A stretch of DNA of 6,680 bases from positions 1 to 6,680 of the forward strand of contig JALRFT010000044.1 of the NCBI GenBank assembly GCA_023261915.1, in the 5' to 3' direction. This document shows, piece after piece, positions 6,167 to 6,680 of this stretch (its first letter is position 1; every line of letters begins with the position of its first letter). Both the position numbers and the translations under genes were made by a program. The notes under the pieces are model-generated. The model had not been told where the DNA came from, searched no databases, and saw only the letters and a list, made by a program, of their open reading frames with translations. Source of the DNA: Acidimicrobiales bacterium. Its GTDB lineage: Bacteria > Actinomycetota > Acidimicrobiia > Acidimicrobiales > Acidimicrobilacustridaceae.

Positions 6167-6214
6167 ATGGCCGCAGAGGCAACGCACACATGGCGCGGGT
6201 GGCCTGGCCGGTGA
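6167..6214 (+). CDS. Possible 15-codon leader peptide upstream of or overlapping the transporter start
   Basis: The ATG at 6167 lies 6 bases after the TACTAT box, the spacing seen for leaderless actinobacterial transcripts. The frame encodes 15 residues, with two Trp (positions 9 and 12), and ends in TGA at 6212-6214. That TGA overlaps the candidate transporter GTG at 6211 (GTGA). It could couple translation to the transporter, or be a chance frame within an ordinary leader for the ATG at 6190. No family resemblance is expected for such a short peptide. Confidence 0.25.
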   Translation: MAAEATHTWRGWPGR

Positions 6215-6680
6215 CCCAAGGCATCTCCGCTTCGACCCCGCCACGAACATCACCACGCTCGGCACTCGCCGAACTGGGTTCCACACCCCGCTTTGTGCTG
6301 TTGATGGCCACCTTTACCCTCTCGGCGATCTCCGTCGGTGCTCGTGAAGCCACTCGTGTTGGCATCATTGAGGAAGCCTTCGGCAGCGAGTTCGGCATCG
6401 GAGCGGTTGCCGTCACCTTCGCCTTGACGCTCGGTGTCTCATGTGTCGTTGCGGGGCGGATCGTCGATACCCACGACCCGAGGCCCTATCTCGTCGGGTC
6501 CTTGGTAGCGAGTGTGGTCCTGACCGCTGCAAGTGGGTTCATCCTAGGACAAGGGCCGACGCCAGTTGGTTGGCTCATTTCCTCCAGCGCACTCGAAGCA
6601 GCGATCTTCGGAGTGGCGACGACAAGTCTGATCAAGGTTCAGGCTTCCGTGGTCACTCCGTCGACGCGCGGGGCGGCAGA
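6190..6680 (+). CDS. MFS transporter, N-terminal part (3' end outside window)
   Basis: The frame is open from the ATG at 6190 to the window edge, giving 163 residues. After about 33 polar residues come four predicted membrane segments at about 34-50 (FVLLMATFTLSAISVG), 69-88, 100-119 and 127-147. Between segments 2 and 3 is GRIVDTHDPRP (89-99), which matches the MFS motif A loop (G-x-x-x-D-x-x-x-R). After segment 4 comes VTPSTRGAA, like the RG signature that precedes segment 5 in many MFS proteins. Substrate and direction are unknown. The ATG at 6190 has AGAGG ten bases upstream; a GTG at 6211 is an alternative start whose bases overlap the TGA of a short upstream frame. It is divergent from the isocitrate dehydrogenase, with no evident functional link. 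Confidence 0.75.
   Translation, partial: MARVAWPVTQGISASTPPRTSPRSALAELGSTPRFVLLMATFTLSAISVGAREATRVGIIEEAFGSEFGIGAVAVTFALTLGVSCVVAGRIVDTHDPRPYLVGSLVASVVLTAASGFILGQGPTPVGWLISSSALEAAIFGVATTSLIKVQASVVTPSTRGAA

Noticed and set aside
5999..6214. A 71-codon plus-strand frame upstream of the transporter
   Set aside because: No ribosome binding site at its ATG, composition unlike a protein, and the promoter-like TACTAT box lies inside it. Only the last 15 codons are kept, as a weak leader-peptide candidate.
1..6680. Defence island, CRISPR array or mobile element
   Set aside because: No repeat-spacer pattern, transposase, integrase, terminal inverted repeats or toxin-antitoxin pair was found. The NYN protein alone does not justify calling a defence system.

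Overview
The window looks like a piece of a chromosome from a high-G+C bacterium. By eye it is about 60% G+C, with mostly G/C third codon positions and GTG starts used alongside ATG. Gene content and domain style suggest Actinomycetota, possibly the Acidimicrobiia side, but no rRNA or other marker is present and this placement is inference. No mobile element, tRNA, rRNA or CRISPR array was found.

Layout, left to right: (1) 2-580 (+), the 3' end of a polytopic membrane protein, cut by the window edge. (2) 597-1940 (-), a family 2 glycosyltransferase with an N-terminal methyltransferase-like domain that has lost its SAM-binding motif. (3) 1943-2707 (-), an intact class I SAM methyltransferase ending two bases before gene 2 starts, so genes 3 and 2 form a tight two-gene operon. 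(4) 2892-3407 (+), a small NYN/PIN-like putative nuclease divergent from that operon. (5) 3529-4128 (-), a TetR-family regulator. (6) 4129-4466, a spacer without a convincing gene but with inverted repeats. (7) 4467-5921 (-), an isocitrate dehydrogenase of the roughly 480-residue type with a C-terminal extension. (8) from 6190 (+), the first four membrane segments of a probable MFS transporter, running off the right edge and divergent from the dehydrogenase.

The left third, with its membrane protein, methyltransferase and methyltransferase-like/glycosyltransferase fusion, reads as part of a cell-envelope glycan or glycolipid locus. The fusion resembles DPM1-type polyprenol-phosphate sugar transferases. 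The right part is housekeeping carbon metabolism (TCA cycle) plus a regulator and a transporter with no visible functional link. I see no clearly new multi-gene system. The points most worth following are the pseudo-methyltransferase domain coupled to an intact methyltransferase, the unusual Arg-Arg pair at the cofactor-specificity site of the isocitrate dehydrogenase, the divergent NYN protein, and a possible leaderless 15-codon reading frame whose stop overlaps a candidate transporter start.
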